A DNA stretch of 25,605 bases from an uncultured Lachnospiraceae bacterium (GTDB lineage Bacteria > Bacillota > Clostridia > Lachnospirales > Lachnospiraceae): contig CAJTOW010000001.1 of NCBI GenBank assembly GCA_910577655.1, forward strand, positions 70,646-96,250, given 5' to 3'. Shown here one piece after another: positions 1-7,846 of the stretch. A model generated the notes under the pieces. That model did no database searches. It was given only the letters and a program-made list of their open reading frames with translations, and was not told the DNA's origin. Both the position numbers and the translations under genes were made by a program. Positions within the stretch are counted from its first letter, which is position 1. Each line of letters opens with the position of its first letter.

Positions 1-2
1 TT

Positions 3-1712
3 ACCGGTATCTCCCAGGATGAGGTAAAGGCCATGCGAAAGGCAGCGGGGATCGTGGCCGCCTACAAGATGGTGGATACCTGCGCGGCAGAATTTGCCGC
101 GGAGACGCCCTACTATTATTCCTGCTTTGACGGGATAAGCGAGGTGGAGGAAAGCCACAGCCGGAAGAAGGTGCTGGTCCTTGGATCCGGCCCTATCCGG
201 ATCGGCCAGGGAATTGAGTTTGACTTCTGTTCGGTCCACAGCACCTGGGCCTTCAGCAGGGAGGGCTATGAGACCATCATCGTCAACAACAATCCGGAGA
301 CGGTGAGTACAGATTTTGATATTGCAGACAAGCTGTATTTTGAGCCGCTGACGGCGGAGGATGTGGAGTCCATCGTGGATACCGAGAAGCCTGACGGGGC
401 GGTGGTCCAGTTCGGCGGACAGACGGCCATCAAGCTGACGGAAGCCCTGATGAAGATGGGGGTTCCGATCCTGGGAACCGCGGCGGAGGATGTGGACGCG
501 GCGGAGGACAGGGAGCTGTTTGACCGGATCCTGGAGCAGTGTCAGATTCCCCGCGCGGCAGGCAGGACCGTGTTCACCGTGGAGGAAGCCAGGGAGGCGG
601 CCAGGGAGCTGGAGTACCCGGTGCTGGTACGGCCCTCCTATGTGCTGGGCGGCCAGGGGATGCAGATCTGCATCAATGACCATGATGTGGAGGAATTCGT
701 CGGCATCATCAACCAGATCGCCCAGGATCATCCTATCCTGGTGGACAAGTACATTGTGGGAAAAGAGATTGAGGTGGATGCGGTGTGTGACGGGACGGAT
801 ATTCTGATCCCCGGCATCATGGAGCATATTGAGCGTACAGGAATCCATTCCGGCGACAGCATTTCCATCTATCCGGCGCCCAGTATCTCCCCGGATATTG
901 AGGCGAAGCTGGTGGACTATACCACCAAGCTGGCCAGGGCTCTCCATGTGAAGGGGATGATCAACATCCAGTTCATCGTGGCGGGAGACGAGGTCTACGT
1001 GATCGAGGTGAATCCACGATCCTCCCGGACTGTGCCTTATATCAGTAAGGTCACCGGAATCCCCATCGTGCCGCTGGCTACCCGTGTGATCTGCGGACAC
1101 ACCATCCGGGAACTGGGCTACGAGCCGGGGCTTCAGAAAAAGGCGGACTATATCGCCATCAAGATGCCGGTATTCTCCTTTGAGAAGATCCGGGGCGCCG
1201 ATATCAGCCTGGGGCCGGAGATGAAATCTACTGGTGAGTGTCTGGGAATTGCGAAGACATTTAACGAGGCTCTCTATAAGGCCTTTGAGGGGGCGGGCAT
1301 CAAGCTGCCCAGGCATAAGAATATGGTCATCACAGTCCGGGATTCGGACAAGGAGGATGTGGTGGAGATCGCCCGGAGATTCCAGAATGTGGGCTACAAG
1401 ATCTTTGCCACCAAGGGGACGGCGAAGGCACTGAATGACCATGGGGTCAAGGCGCTCATGGTGCGCAAGCTGGAGCAGGAGTCTCCCAATATCATGGACC
1501 TGATCCTGGGCCATGAGATCGACCTGGTCATCGATATCCCCCAGCAGGGGGCCGAAAGGAGCCGGGACGGCTTTGTGATCCGCAGAAGCGCCATTGAGAC
1601 CGGCGTCCATGTGCTGACTGCCATTGACACGGCAGCGGCCCTGGCCACCAGTCTGGAGAACCGGGCCAGGGAGCTGACGCTGGTGGATATTGCGACGGTG
1701 GAGAACCGGTAG
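3..1712 (+). CDS. carB: Carbamoyl-phosphate synthase large subunit, 3' part (partial)
   Basis: The large subunit makes carbamoyl phosphate from bicarbonate, ATP and glutamine-derived ammonia, for pyrimidine and arginine synthesis. The frame is open at the left edge, so the N-terminal synthetase half is missing; about 569 of the usual ~1,070 residues are present. Visible parts are the end of the oligomerisation region, the second Rossmann/ATP-grasp half (GSGPIRIGQGIEFDF, then VRPSYVLGGQGM and the metal/ATP loop EVNPRSSRT), and a C-terminal MGS-like allosteric domain in about the last 140 residues (FATKGTAKAL). The stop is at 1710-1712. The gene is GC-rich like the core genome. A dead nicotinamidase fragment begins 12 bases after the stop. 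Identification is secure. Confidence 0.97.
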   Translation, partial: TGISQDEVKAMRKAAGIVAAYKMVDTCAAEFAAETPYYYSCFDGISEVEESHSRKKVLVLGSGPIRIGQGIEFDFCSVHSTWAFSREGYETIIVNNNPETVSTDFDIADKLYFEPLTAEDVESIVDTEKPDGAVVQFGGQTAIKLTEALMKMGVPILGTAAEDVDAAEDRELFDRILEQCQIPRAAGRTVFTVEEAREAARELEYPVLVRPSYVLGGQGMQICINDHDVEEFVGIINQIAQDHPILVDKYIVGKEIEVDAVCDGTDILIPGIMEHIERTGIHSGDSISIYPAPSISPDIEAKLVDYTTKLARALHVKGMINIQFIVAGDEVYVIEVNPRSSRTVPYISKVTGIPIVPLATRVICGHTIRELGYEPGLQKKADYIAIKMPVFSFEKIRGADISLGPEMKSTGECLGIAKTFNEALYKAFEGAGIKLPRHKNMVITVRDSDKEDVVEIARRFQNVGYKIFATKGTAKALNDHGVKALMVRKLEQESPNIMDLILGHEIDLVIDIPQQGAERSRDGFVIRRSAIETGVHVLTAIDTAAALATSLENRARELTLVDIATVENR

Positions 1713-1723
1713 GGAAGGACAGT

Positions 1724-1790
1724 ATGAGAGATATCCTGATCGTTGTAGAAATGTAGAATGATTTTATTGACGGGGTCCTGGGGGCTGTGG
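1724..1790 (+). pseudogene. 5' remnant of a nicotinamidase/cysteine hydrolase gene
   Basis: These 67 bases match the first 67 bases of the intact cysteine hydrolase at 6455 at 61 positions. The remnant keeps an ATG and a GGAAGG ribosome site just after carB. It has a TAG at codon 11 where the intact gene has CAG (Gln), and codon 9, the catalytic Asp in the intact copy, reads GAA (Glu). Similarity fades at about 1790, where an inverted repeat begins. It is a truncated, decayed copy and not expressed as a functional protein. Confidence 0.85.
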
Positions 1791-1879
1791 AAAAAGTCGT
1801 AGCTGCCTGTGGGAAAATAACTGGATATCGCATAAACCCGTTATTTTCAAAACCATAGGACAGACTTTTTTACAGCCCC
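1781..1879. repeat. Imperfect inverted repeat, MITE-like or hairpin
   Basis: The left arm 1781-1798 (GGGGCTGTGGAAAAAGTC) pairs with the right arm 1863-1879 (GACTTTTTTACAGCCCC) with one base gap and one mismatch. A second, perfect 9-bp inverted repeat lies inside (GAAAATAAC 1813-1821 and GTTATTTTC 1840-1848). The ~99-bp size, terminal repeats and GGGGCTGT end resemble a non-autonomous element, but I see no target-site duplication. It sits exactly where the nicotinamidase remnant stops. It could also act as a terminator after carB. The rest of 1880-1959 shows nothing recognisable. Confidence 0.5.
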
Positions 1880-1959
1880 TTTCTGCAGCTTCGGAATAAC
1901 AGACGGGATTCACCATGCAGGGCTGTTCCTGATATTATCGAAGGACTGGCAATGCCGCT

Positions 1960-2847
1960 TTAAATATCATAGCATTTTAATACAAAGTCAATAAAAGCCT
2001 GGAGTGTCGGATGATATTCCGGACTTTTTTTGTAGATCAGGTATATTTTCCGGGAAGGCATATCCCGGATTGGGATATATACTATATTTTTGGAAGGATA
2101 ATGCCTGCTTGTTTCTTTGGAACAGAAAGTAATACCAAAGTTTTTTTCTACCAGGGCGAACACGGATTCAATTTGATTGCATATACTGGAAACCATATAT
2201 GGTATATTCTGCTGATGCAAAGGTGTCAGATAAAAACTTGGAAATGAAAAGTCTGAGGAAGAACTGATAATATGTTGATCCTTCAGGGAATTTATGGATA
2301 ATTCCTTTTGCTTTGACAATGGATTGGCTGTATTGATCACAGCAACCAGATCAGATTCCATCAGTTTTATCCGGTGTATTTCCTCATCTGGAAAATCATG
2401 GTCGAGAATAGCAAAGGCAACATCCAGTTCTCCTATTTGGACACTCTGGTACAACTTTGAGCTTCCCATTTCTCTTAATGTAATCTCAAGAGTACGGTAT
2501 TTATCCCGGAATTTTGTAATAATATCGGGAATTCCCAGGGAAACCATGGTGGGAAGAGCGCCGATCTGTATACTGCCCATACGGCGGGCAGCATAGTCTT
2601 TCATATCTTTTTCTAGCTGTTCCATGCTATTAAGAATTTGTTTGGCCTGGTAGACAAAATTTTTGCCGGCTTCGGTCAGATAAACCCGCTTGCGGGAACG
2701 TTCAAAAAGGCTGACACCAAGTTCTTGTTCCAGCTTTAAAATCTGGTTGGATAATGAGGGCTGGGCAAGATGCAATACTTCTGCTGCATGGGTTATATTT
2801 TCATGTCTGGCAACTTCTATGACATATTTTAATTGATTCCGTTCCAA
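1960..2847 (-). CDS. LysR-family transcriptional regulator
   Basis: This 295-residue protein has the usual LTTR length. A winged HTH occupies about residues 1-60 (QLKYVIEVARHENITHAAEVLHLAQPS begins it; SNQI, LEQELGVSLFER follow), then a linker helix, then a periplasmic-binding-like effector domain from about 90 to 290. The start codon is TTG (2847-2845). It is supported by an AAAGGAG ribosome site six bases upstream and by alignment with normal LTTR N-termini; no nearby ATG fits. It is divergent from the flavoenzyme/transporter pair at 3076-5788, so it very probably controls them, with the ligand likely the transported anion. Codon use is AT-rich, unlike carB. The ligand cannot be named. Confidence 0.92.
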   Translation of the reverse strand: MERNQLKYVIEVARHENITHAAEVLHLAQPSLSNQILKLEQELGVSLFERSRKRVYLTEAGKNFVYQAKQILNSMEQLEKDMKDYAARRMGSIQIGALPTMVSLGIPDIITKFRDKYRTLEITLREMGSSKLYQSVQIGELDVAFAILDHDFPDEEIHRIKLMESDLVAVINTANPLSKQKELSINSLKDQHIISSSSDFSFPSFYLTPLHQQNIPYMVSSICNQIESVFALVEKNFGITFCSKETSRHYPSKNIVYIPIRDMPSRKIYLIYKKSPEYHPTLQAFIDFVLKCYDI

Positions 2848-2970
2848 TATTTTCTCCTTTCAGTTTAGTTCAGATGTTATAGACGTCTGCGAAATGCCAG
2901 ACTCTATAGGTATCTTGGTTATATGATGCTCCGGACTTTGTCATTTTTATAGTATAAATGGAACTTTACC

Positions 2971-2997
2971 ATAGTTTTGGACTATTAACAATATAGT
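2971..2997. promoter_or_regulatory. Probable LysR-type operator
   Basis: Two overlapping dyads share ACTAT: ATAG-N7-CTAT at 2971-2985, which fits the T-N11-A rule for LTTR sites, and ACTAT-N7-ATAGT at 2981-2997. With the predicted start of transcription near 3043, the first dyad centres at about -65, the usual recognition-site position, and the second extends towards the -35, as an activation site would. The binding protein is inferred to be the divergent LysR. Confidence 0.6.
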
Positions 2998-3007
2998 TTT
3001 TATGTTT

Positions 3008-3036
3008 TTTACAAATAATACCCGCCATGATAGAAT
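3008..3036 (+). promoter_or_regulatory. Sigma-A promoter of the flavoenzyme-transporter operon
   Basis: TTTACA at 3008-3013 and TAGAAT at 3031-3036 are separated by 17 bases. The gene begins 40 bases downstream with AAAGGAG at 3064-3070 and ATG at 3076. Confidence 0.7.
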
Positions 3037-3075
3037 CCATTTATAGAAATACAAAACATAGATAAAGGAGATTTT

Positions 3076-4338
3076 ATGGAGCTGAGAAAGAATTATGATG
3101 TAATTGTGGTAGGGGGAGGAGCGGCTGGTCTGGCAGCTGCAATCGGAGCAAAGGAGGCTGGTGTTTCTTGCCTTCTTATTGAAAGGAATGCCAGTTTAGG
3201 CGGACAGGTAACAAGTGCAAATGTTGCTAACTACTGTGGTTTTTTTACCAGAGGCAGAAAAGAGCCTCGGCAGATTGTATATGGTGTTGGAAATGAGGTT
3301 CTGGAAGAGTTAAGAAAAATGGGATATTATAATGGCTACACACTTTCATCCGTAAAAAATGCTATTATTCCCTTGGATATTGAGGCGACAAAGGTGGCGT
3401 TTGAACGAGTGGCTGAGAGACATGAGGTGGATTTTCTGCTTCATTGTCGGGTCGTAGAGCCGATTATGGATAAAAATGGTAAGACTATTACCAGTGTCCG
3501 GTGTGTGGATGATAATGGGTTTTGCGAATTTAATGCCAGGGCATTTGTAGATGCAAGTGGAGACGCGACTCTCGGATATCTGGCCGGCGCTCCTTGTCGG
3601 TATGGTGACGGTAAGGGAGGCGCCCAGATGGCTACCCGAATTATGCGGATTGATCATGTGGATCCGTCTGTAAAGTTTCCGCCGGATGAGATCGAGAAGA
3701 TCATATTGCGGGCAAAAGCAGAGGGATACCAGCATCTGAGCAAGGAATCTGGTATTATTTTCCATACTCATCCCGACACGGTGGGGGTTGTTTTGCCAAG
3801 TGTGGAAGTTCTGGACCTGAGTGCAAAGACATTGACAGAATGTGAGGTGGACACGCGCAGGCAGTGTCAGGAGTATCTGGAGGTTTTTAGAAAATATGTA
3901 CCTGGTATGGAAAACTGCCGTCTTGTATGGGCTGGCGAAAGGCTTGGACTGCGAGATACCCGCCATCTTGAGTGTGAATATACCATTACCGGTGATGATG
4001 TGTTGAATGCTGTGAAACAAGAGGACAGTATTGCACGTGGCGCATGGCCTTGTGAAATGCATCTGGATAAAAATAAAATGGCAAGTTATGTGTTTGTGAA
4101 AGATGATGATTATTATGAGATTCCTCTGCGTTCATTGAAAGTGAAGAATCTCAAAAACTTGTGGGCAGCAGGTCGAGGAATTGGCGCAGACCCCATGGCT
4201 TTTGCATCGGTTCGCGTAATGGGAATCGGGTTTGCAACTGGTCAGGCTGCTGGGGTGGCCGCAGCGCTTTGGAAGAATGAATCCGGTGATGTAGATGGTA
4301 TCCGCAGGGAATTGCTCCGGCAGAATGCGAGGATATAG
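3076..4338 (+). CDS. FAD-dependent oxidoreductase (FAD_oxidored type)
   Basis: This is a 420-residue flavoenzyme. An N-terminal Rossmann motif binds FAD (VVGGGAAGLAAA at about residues 11-22, ending in the ribose-binding Glu of LLIER). A central region with FVDASGDATLGYLAGAP and a C-terminal FAD segment with GIGADPMAF and GQAAGVAAAL match the layout of the FAD_oxidored family (Pfam PF12831, from memory). There is no signal peptide, FMN-binding domain or haem motif, so it is predicted to be soluble and cytoplasmic, unlike secreted fumarate-reductase-type enzymes. It is followed after 13 bases by an SLC13-like transporter, which suggests it oxidises or reduces an imported carboxylate-type anion. 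The substrate is unknown. Codon use is AT-rich. Confidence 0.85.
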   Translation: MELRKNYDVIVVGGGAAGLAAAIGAKEAGVSCLLIERNASLGGQVTSANVANYCGFFTRGRKEPRQIVYGVGNEVLEELRKMGYYNGYTLSSVKNAIIPLDIEATKVAFERVAERHEVDFLLHCRVVEPIMDKNGKTITSVRCVDDNGFCEFNARAFVDASGDATLGYLAGAPCRYGDGKGGAQMATRIMRIDHVDPSVKFPPDEIEKIILRAKAEGYQHLSKESGIIFHTHPDTVGVVLPSVEVLDLSAKTLTECEVDTRRQCQEYLEVFRKYVPGMENCRLVWAGERLGLRDTRHLECEYTITGDDVLNAVKQEDSIARGAWPCEMHLDKNKMASYVFVKDDDYYEIPLRSLKVKNLKNLWAAGRGIGADPMAFASVRVMGIGFATGQAAGVAAALWKNESGDVDGIRRELLRQNARI

Positions 4339-4351
4339 GAGGAAGAAGCGT

Positions 4352-5788
4352 ATGAAGAAAAATAGTATATACATCATATCATTGTGCCTGCTGCTTTTTT
4401 CCAGATGGATTCCGGTACCAGCAGGGATGACATCTTCTGGAATGCAGGTTTTGGGCATTCTTACCGGAGTGCTGATTTTATGGCTGACAACCACCATTGA
4501 CTGGCCAAGTTTCCTTTGCATTGCCGGACTTGCTTTTGTGCCGGAGCTGACGATGTCGGGTATTTTATCCGGTGCCTTCGGCAATTCTACTTTTGCATTT
4601 CTGTTGTTTACTTTTATGTGTACTTACGCGGTAGGGCAGACCTCTTTTGTTAAAAGATGTGCAATCACCTTTATTAGTAACCGGATTGCTGCAAAAGGCT
4701 CCTGGTGGTTTGTAACAACATATTGTTTATCTGTACTTCTGATTGGCATGTTTATGTCTCCGGTTGTCCTTTTTGTTATTTACATGCCCATTCTGGATAC
4801 GATTTGCCAGGAACTGAAATTGGAAAAGGACCACAAACTGGCTAACACTCTGGCTTTGGGAACTTTGTTTTGCTGCGCCATTGCTTGTGGAATGACTCCG
4901 ATTGCACATACATTTCCTGTGATGGCTCTTGGTTTTTATCAGCAAATGGCAGGGACGGCTATTTCTTATCTTTCCTATATGATGGCGGCGATACCTGTCG
5001 GTCTTATTAGTTTTCTTATTATGATACTGTTGTTTAAGCTCCTGATGCGGCCAGACACAAGTAAACTGAAGAATCTTGATTTTAGTGTTTTGAAATCATC
5101 CATTAAGCCGCTTGAAAAGAGGGAAAAAGTTGTACTTGTAATCTTTTTTGCAGTGGTCTCTATGTGGGTATTACCGGATTTGATAAAAGGTGTACTGCCG
5201 GATCTTGCAAAGTTCTTATCCTCAAAGGGGACAACATTCCCGCCTATGATTGGAGCTGTTGCGATGTTTATGATTTCGATTGATGGAAAGCCTCTTTTAA
5301 ACTTCAAAGAAGTAATGGCAAAGGGAATTCAGTGGGGTGGTCTCGTTATGGCAGCGGCAACCCTGGCCGTAGGTTCCGCAATGACAAATTCGGAAATTGG
5401 TTTGACGGACTGGCTTTCCGGGGCAATAGAACCGTGGATTTCCGGTTTGGCACCAATGGTAATTATTATGGTTTTTGTTGTCTGGACTTTTGTAATGACA
5501 AATATGTGTTCCAATATGGTCACGGTTACTGTAGTCTGTGCGGTAGCTATCCCCATCTGTCTGAGTTCCGGGGGCGCATTAAGTGCTCCGGCTATTGCGT
5601 CCATGATTGGTCTGGGTGCAAGCTATGCGTTTGTTCTGCCACCGGCTCATCCTAATGTTGCTTTGGCTATTGGATCCGGGTGGACAAATACATCTCAGGT
5701 GATCCGGTATGGGATGATACTTATGATGGGAGCAATTGTTGCGACGGTTTTGGTGGGATATTCTGTTGCGGCTGTATTAATGATATAG
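4352..5788 (+). CDS. SLC13/DASS-type anion:sodium symporter family protein
   Basis: This is a 478-residue integral membrane protein with about 11-12 hydrophobic segments in two similar halves. The frame extends upstream, but ATG 4352 has AGGAGG (4337-4342) nine bases before it and gives a normal N-terminus, so I use that start. The overall pattern fits the divalent-anion:Na+ symporter (DASS/SLC13) group, including the C-terminal PPAHPNVALAIGSG stretch. The cation/substrate SNT signatures are altered: the first reads MSPVV near residues 135-139 and the second reads SNM at 387-389. Cotranscription with the flavoenzyme suggests it imports that enzyme's substrate or exports its product. The transported compound cannot be named. 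Confidence 0.8.
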   Translation: MKKNSIYIISLCLLLFSRWIPVPAGMTSSGMQVLGILTGVLILWLTTTIDWPSFLCIAGLAFVPELTMSGILSGAFGNSTFAFLLFTFMCTYAVGQTSFVKRCAITFISNRIAAKGSWWFVTTYCLSVLLIGMFMSPVVLFVIYMPILDTICQELKLEKDHKLANTLALGTLFCCAIACGMTPIAHTFPVMALGFYQQMAGTAISYLSYMMAAIPVGLISFLIMILLFKLLMRPDTSKLKNLDFSVLKSSIKPLEKREKVVLVIFFAVVSMWVLPDLIKGVLPDLAKFLSSKGTTFPPMIGAVAMFMISIDGKPLLNFKEVMAKGIQWGGLVMAAATLAVGSAMTNSEIGLTDWLSGAIEPWISGLAPMVIIMVFVVWTFVMTNMCSNMVTVTVVCAVAIPICLSSGGALSAPAIASMIGLGASYAFVLPPAHPNVALAIGSGWTNTSQVIRYGMILMMGAIVATVLVGYSVAAVLMI

Positions 5789-5890
5789 GAAATAAGGAAA
5801 AGGATGAAGTTGGCCATGGCTTTCGGCTGTGGTGAACAAGTAAAATTTCTGGAAAATAAGAAATCATCAGACAGTGCAAAAATAAAAGGG

Positions 5891-5932
5891 CTGCCGCATC
5901 AGTGATTGAAAATCACAGGTGTGGCAGTTTTT
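5891..5932 (+). terminator. Rho-independent terminator after the transporter
   Basis: The stem CTGCCGCATCAGTGAT pairs with ATCACAGGTGTGGCAG around a short loop, with a G-U pair and few mismatches, followed by TTTTTA. It ends the LysR-controlled operon. Between the transporter stop (5788) and this hairpin lies only a 33-codon frame that runs into the stem, judged not real. Confidence 0.8.
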
Positions 5933-5950
5933 ATATGATAGTTTGCAAAT

Positions 5951-5977
5951 TTTACAAATCGGAAAATAATATATAAT
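5951..5977 (+). promoter_or_regulatory. Possible promoter for the small membrane protein-hydrolase operon
   Basis: TTTACA (5951-5956) and TATAAT (5972-5977) are both near consensus, but the spacer is only 15 bases, so strength is uncertain. It would give a leader of about 205 bases before 6191. Confidence 0.4.
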
Positions 5978-6052
5978 TGATATTTTTCAAAGGGTATGAT
6001 ACAGAGAAGAGACAGGGGAAATGGGCAGCAGCCTGGATTTTTTCCAGTACCA

Positions 6053-6103
6053 CAAGATGGTGTTTGCATAAATGCCGAAAATCAATACCGGCATTCCATC
6101 TTG
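6053..6103 (+). other. Long hairpin in a gene-free leader
   Basis: CAAGATGG (6053-6060) pairs with CCATCTTG (6096-6103), and immediately inside it AATGCCG (6071-6077) pairs with CGGCATT (6089-6095), with a 10-base bulge on the left side. There is no U-tract, so it is not an ordinary terminator. The rest of the 5933-6190 stretch contains a possible promoter and smaller stems (AGGG/CCCT near 6140-6155). I could not match the leader to a riboswitch class. Confidence 0.5.
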
Positions 6104-6190
6104 TTAAAATGGCCACTTCGTGCTAAGATAATACCCACAAGGGTCTTGTTGCCCTGATAAGTCAGACTCCAGCTGAGAAGGGAGGAGAAG

Positions 6191-6418
6191 ATGTATCTTT
6201 TGGCTGAAACTGCTCTTTTGGTAATCGGAATTCTGTTATTGACAGGTGCATATAACAGTTCAGGGAGTATCCGGGCTGTTACATGTGCAGGGAGAAAGAG
6301 CCAGACCAGATACCGGACAGCGATTGTTATGGCAGCGGCCGGAATCCTGCTGATTGCCATGAGCCTTGGCATGTTTTTTCTTGTATTAAGCGGGCGGATT
6401 ATATTGCCGTTAAAATAG
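6191..6418 (+). CDS. Small two-helix membrane protein, unknown function
   Basis: The 75-residue product has two hydrophobic segments, at about residues 3-22 and 44-70, joined by a basic, polar loop (RKSQTRYR) that should lie in the cytoplasm. The ATG is preceded by a good GGAGGAG at 6181-6187. The cysteine hydrolase starts 36 bases after its stop with its own GGGAGG, so the two are probably cotranscribed. I recognise no family. Good ribosome-site spacing and coherent membrane topology argue that it is a real gene. Its GC content is intermediate between the AT-rich cassette and the hydrolase. Confidence 0.65.
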   Translation: MYLLAETALLVIGILLLTGAYNSSGSIRAVTCAGRKSQTRYRTAIVMAAAGILLIAMSLGMFFLVLSGRIILPLK

Positions 6419-6454
6419 CATAATCAGAATTGTGAATTTTGGGAGGAAAAAAGA

Positions 6455-6982
6455 ATGAGAGATATCCTGATTGTTGTAGATATGCAGAATGATTTTATTG
6501 ACGGGGCCCTGGGGACTGGGGAGGCAGTGCAGATTGTGCCCAGCGTGAAAGCAAAGATCGAAACATTTTCCGGGGAGGTGATCTTCACACGGGATACCCA
6601 CGGGGAGGATTATCCGGACACCCAGGAGGGAAGGCTTCTTCCGGTATCCCACTGTATCCGTGGTTCGGAAGGCTGGCAGATCCACCCGGAGCTGGACGAG
6701 CTGCGCAACGGGGAGGCGGTAGACAAGCCTGCCTTCGGTTCCGAGCGGCTGGGAAGGCTTCTGGTGGAGATGAACAAGGAGGATCCCTTTGGAAGCATCA
6801 CACTGGTGGGGCTGTGTACGGATATCTGCGTTATCTCCAATGCATTGCTTATCAAGGCATTCCTGCCGGAGGTTCCGGTGATCGTGGATGCGGCCTGCTG
6901 TGCGGGAGTGACACCGGAGAGTCACAGGACAGCCCTGGCCGCCATGAAGGCGTGCCAGATCCGGGTGGTGAATGAGGAATAG
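6455..6982 (+). CDS. Nicotinamidase-type cysteine hydrolase (isochorismatase fold)
   Basis: This 175-residue enzyme has the isochorismatase-like fold. The catalytic triad is visible as Asp9 (VVDMQNDFID), Lys91 (DKPAFGS) and Cys125 (GLCTDICVISN). The metal site typical of nicotinamidases is suggested by Asp47 and His49 (TRDTHG) and His66 (PVSHCIRG), and the HCIRGSEGW segment is like that of PncA proteins. The likely reaction is nicotinamide to nicotinate in NAD salvage; other amide substrates are possible. A decayed 5' copy lies directly after carB at 1724, so this may be the relocated or duplicated survivor. nadE, a later step of the same pathway, lies 14 kb downstream. Confidence 0.85.
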   Translation: MRDILIVVDMQNDFIDGALGTGEAVQIVPSVKAKIETFSGEVIFTRDTHGEDYPDTQEGRLLPVSHCIRGSEGWQIHPELDELRNGEAVDKPAFGSERLGRLLVEMNKEDPFGSITLVGLCTDICVISNALLIKAFLPEVPVIVDAACCAGVTPESHRTALAAMKACQIRVVNEE

Positions 6983-7053
6983 CCTGGAAGAGCCGGAAGC
7001 TGCAGAGGCGAAGGGCGGCAGACGGACAGCGAATATGAGAAGGAGAGATTGTT

Positions 7054-7818
7054 ATGCTGGCAGAAGAGCGTCAGAATATGATCGTATCCATGGTAAACAG
7101 GAACGGATCAGTTCTGGTCAAGGAATTAAGCGGGCAGTTTGAAGTGACCGAGGACAGCATCCGGAAGGATCTGACGCTTCTGCAGAAAAAGGGTCTGCTG
7201 CGGAAGACCTATGGCGGTGCGGTGAAGGTGCGGGTCAATGAGCAGGAGCGGTATGTTTCCCAGCGGAAAGGGAAGAATCTGGAGGATAAGCAGACCATTG
7301 CCAGGAAGGCCCTGGAGATCATCAAGGAAAGGGATGTGCTTTTTCTGGACATTTCCACTGCGAATCTGGAGCTGGCGCGGGCGCTGGCGGAAAGTGGGAG
7401 AAAGGTCACTGTGGTCACCAATATGATCGATGTGATGCTGACTCTGGCAGGAGAATCGGGAGTGAAGCTGATCTTTCTGGGAGGTACCTTCAGCGAGGGC
7501 CGGGACGGATTCGTGGGCGCCATGACCAACCAGGAGATCAAGCGTTTCCGGTTTGACGAGGCATTTATGGGAGTAGTGGGGGTGGATCTGGAGAGGAACA
7601 CCGTGACTACCTATGCCGCGGAGGATGCCACTACCAAGAAGACGATCCTGGAATGCACCAGCAGGGCCTATATGATGCTGGAGACCAGAAAGTTCTCAAT
7701 AGACGGAAACTATGTGTATGCCAGTGTGGATGATTTCACCGGGGCGATTCTGGAAAAAGGAGTGGACAGCATGGTCCAGAAGCAGATGAAAAGGTATGCA
7801 ATTGAGTGGATCATCTGA
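7054..7818 (+). CDS. DeoR/GlpR-family transcriptional regulator
   Basis: This is a 254-residue regulator of typical DeoR length. The N-terminal winged HTH (residues ~5-58; VKELSGQFEVTEDSIRKDL) is followed by the family signature LRKTYGGAV. The C-terminal sugar-phosphate-sensing domain resembles a ribose-5-phosphate isomerase fold (VVTNMIDVM, FLGGTFSEGRDGFVG). AAGGAG lies upstream at a normal distance from ATG 7054. It follows the cysteine hydrolase by 71 bases and precedes the sugar operon, and DeoR proteins normally repress sugar catabolism. Control of the downstream operon is plausible but unproven. Two hairpins follow its stop. Confidence 0.9.
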   Translation: MLAEERQNMIVSMVNRNGSVLVKELSGQFEVTEDSIRKDLTLLQKKGLLRKTYGGAVKVRVNEQERYVSQRKGKNLEDKQTIARKALEIIKERDVLFLDISTANLELARALAESGRKVTVVTNMIDVMLTLAGESGVKLIFLGGTFSEGRDGFVGAMTNQEIKRFRFDEAFMGVVGVDLERNTVTTYAAEDATTKKTILECTSRAYMMLETRKFSIDGNYVYASVDDFTGAILEKGVDSMVQKQMKRYAIEWII

Positions 7819-7846
7819 TTTGTGGCTGGTTGTTACTATGTCCCGG

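Noticed and set aside
5804..5905. 33-codon frame after the SLC13 gene with AAGGAAAAGG upstream
   Set aside because: It ends inside the terminator stem at 5891 and its composition does not look like a conserved protein.
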